Below are positions 4,959 through 6,033 of a stretch of 6,033 bases of DNA, piece after piece; within the stretch, counting starts at the first letter, position 1, and every line of letters begins with the position of its first letter. Source of the DNA: Lachnospiraceae bacterium UBA3287 (lineage in GTDB: Bacteria > Bacillota > Clostridia > Lachnospirales > Lachnospiraceae); the NCBI GenBank assembly GCA_002362155.1, contig DETN01000193.1, positions 1 through 6,033 on the forward strand, written 5' to 3'. Position numbers and translations under genes: made by a program. The notes below the pieces were generated by a model. It saw nothing but the letters and a program-made list of their open reading frames with translations, was not told the DNA's origin and did no database searches.

Positions 4959-5606
4959 TCAGCCCTTCATAAGGTCCTGCATAACCTGGATCAGTCCTTC
5001 TCCGTTCCTGCGGATCTGGGGCGTTTCGTTCTTCAGAGCCGCCCGGATCTGTCTGGCAGACCAGTTCATTCTGTCCAGAAAATTGTCTTCCAGCGTCACC
5101 ATCACATCCAGGTTAAAGGGAAACGTGCAGTAACACATAAGGCCGGGGGGTTCGGATCCCATATAAACTCTCCGGACCAATTCCACCAGCTGCTCCGGCC
5201 TCGCGCTGAATACAGGCACATATACCTGTCCCGGTCCGAAGGAAATTCTCTTTTCCGTAAACTCAGAGGGATACCAGAAATGGCTTACCTCCAGTAAGCC
5301 GGGCAGATTTTTTGACGCGCAGATACCAATGCCCTGATGAGAGACATTTTCAGGCAGAAAAACAAATCTTCCGTCCTCCATGTTCGGTTCAAAGTCAAAA
5401 GGCCCGTCCGGAAAAAACTGATCGATAAACAGGAAAAGAAGATCATTTTCCTTCAGCCTGCGGATCCCTTCGCTGCTGTGCATGCTCCCTCTTACGGCAG
5501 GGATCATAGACCACATGCCGTCATCCGCGATTTTTTCCTTCAGCAGTTCACTGTGATATCGTATTTCATAAAAATCCGGCAGCCTGCCTCTTTTGTTTTT
5601 TTCCAT
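4959..5606 (-). CDS. Unrecognised soluble protein, 215 residues
   Basis: I do not recognise the family. The ORF is well supported: ATG 5606 has GGAGG 7 bases upstream, and a terminator follows the TGA at once. The protein has a charged N-terminus (MEKNKRGRLPDFYEIRYH), no signal peptide, no membrane segment and no zinc-finger pattern. Features that can be seen are an aromatic acidic stretch (FIDQFFPDGPFDFEPN, 60-75), a possible beta-rich middle (GRFVFLPENVSHQGIGI, GQVYVPVFSARPEQL) and a helical C-terminus (about 174-215). The middle could be a small alpha/beta domain such as an immunity- or SseB-like fold, but that is a guess. Four sampled 60-base stretches average about 44% G+C, against roughly 60% in stretches of the neighbouring genes, which suggests a different history. 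It follows the redoxin gene by 91 bases with no clear promoter or terminator between, so the two may be co-transcribed. Confidence 0.75.
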   Translation of the reverse strand: MEKNKRGRLPDFYEIRYHSELLKEKIADDGMWSMIPAVRGSMHSSEGIRRLKENDLLFLFIDQFFPDGPFDFEPNMEDGRFVFLPENVSHQGIGICASKNLPGLLEVSHFWYPSEFTEKRISFGPGQVYVPVFSARPEQLVELVRRVYMGSEPPGLMCYCTFPFNLDVMVTLEDNFLDRMNWSARQIRAALKNETPQIRRNGEGLIQVMQDLMKG

Positions 5607-5697
5607 CCTTTTTCCTCCACAAACAACCGTCCCCGGCTTGTGATGAACCTTCAGCAGAGAAGTTGACAGTCCCTCTCCTTCACCCTTTCCTTCTTTT

Positions 5698-6033
5698 TTA
5701 TGGCTGTCCTTGTTCCGCCCGGACTAATAGTTTCTCCAGCTTTTCATAGGTCACAGACCCGGCCTGGTTGTATACGACCCGGCCCTCTCTGTCCAGAACG
5801 ATGGTCCTTGGCAGAAGGGCGTCCCCTCCCAGAAGGGCAAAAACAGATCCGTCCTCATCGTCCAGGGCAAAGTCCAGGTCCCAGCCCTTTTCTTCCAGAT
5901 AGGCGCCCACGTCCTCCGTCACCAGAGAGGCGTGCAGAGCCAGGATCCTGACCTCTTCATGCTCCTGCCTGAGCCTTTCAAAGTAAGGGATCTCCTCCAC
6001 GCAGGGGGCGCAGTAGGTGGCCCAGAGATTGAT
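5698..6033 (-). CDS. Thioredoxin-like redoxin (TlpA/ResA type), C-terminal part (partial)
   Basis: The frame is open to the right edge, giving 111 visible residues before TAA (5700-5698); the GTG at 6000 is internal, because the codons before it encode LWATYCAPC, the thioredoxin active site CAPC. The cis-proline region follows at LLPRTIVLD, then the typical GRVVYNQAG strand and a C-terminal helix. The segment DVGAYLEEKGWDLDFALDD with LPRTIVLD fits TlpA/ResA/AhpC-TSA-like redoxins, which are usually tethered outside the membrane. They reduce or exchange disulfides, for example in cytochrome c maturation, or serve a paired CcdA-like membrane protein. The N-terminus that would show a signal or lipobox is outside the window, so location is an inference. 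The gene's partner may lie to the right. Confidence 0.85.
   Translation of the reverse strand: MNLWATYCAPCVEEIPYFERLRQEHEEVRILALHASLVTEDVGAYLEEKGWDLDFALDDEDGSVFALLGGDALLPRTIVLDREGRVVYNQAGSVTYEKLEKLLVRAEQGQP

Noticed and set aside
5663..5668. TTGACA on the plus strand between the redoxin and the 215-residue gene
   Set aside because: No -10 box at the right distance and no plus-strand gene downstream.

Overview
The window looks like chromosomal DNA of a moderately GC-rich Gram-positive anaerobe, most likely a clostridium of the Lachnospiraceae type. This rests on strong AGGAGG-type ribosome binding sites before every complete gene, GTG use as a start, compact hairpin terminators, and the protein families present (a DUF4428 zinc-ribbon protein, a clostridial-type phosphoglycerate dehydrogenase-like protein with a C-terminal ACT domain, and a divergent CobW-type GTPase). 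The taxon is an inference; there is no rRNA or other marker gene. I see no mobile element, CRISPR array, tRNA or rRNA.

Layout, left to right. Positions 3-257 (+) are the C-terminal membrane part of a family 2 glycosyltransferase that enters from the left. It converges on a minus-strand CobW/P47K GTPase (379-1350), and a strong hairpin at 330-361 sits between them and could stop transcription from both sides. All other genes are on the minus strand. In their direction of transcription they are: a thioredoxin-like redoxin (5698-6033, cut by the right edge), an unrecognised 215-residue protein (4959-5606), a D-3-phosphoglycerate dehydrogenase-like protein (3602-4792), a Cof-type HAD phosphatase (2605-3435), a two-zinc-ribbon DUF4428 protein (1574-2419), and the CobW-type GTPase. 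Hairpins or promoter-like boxes separate most of them, so this is mainly a row of short transcription units, not one operon. The dehydrogenase has the best promoter (4851-4879). The HAD gene may be read through from it across a 166-base GC-rich leader.

The only metabolic link I can suggest is between the dehydrogenase and the HAD phosphatase, which could form two of the three steps of serine synthesis from 3-phosphoglycerate; that is speculative. I found no clear novel multi-gene system. The points most worth a second look are: a 13-base perfect inverted repeat, each copy next to the same 9-base direct repeat, placed in the predicted 5' and 3' untranslated regions of the DUF4428 gene; the altered metal-binding and guanine-recognition motifs of the CobW-type protein; the loss of the usual catalytic glutamate in the dehydrogenase; a pair of TTTAAA-centred repeats at the predicted transcription start of that dehydrogenase; and the low-GC, unrecognised 215-residue gene.
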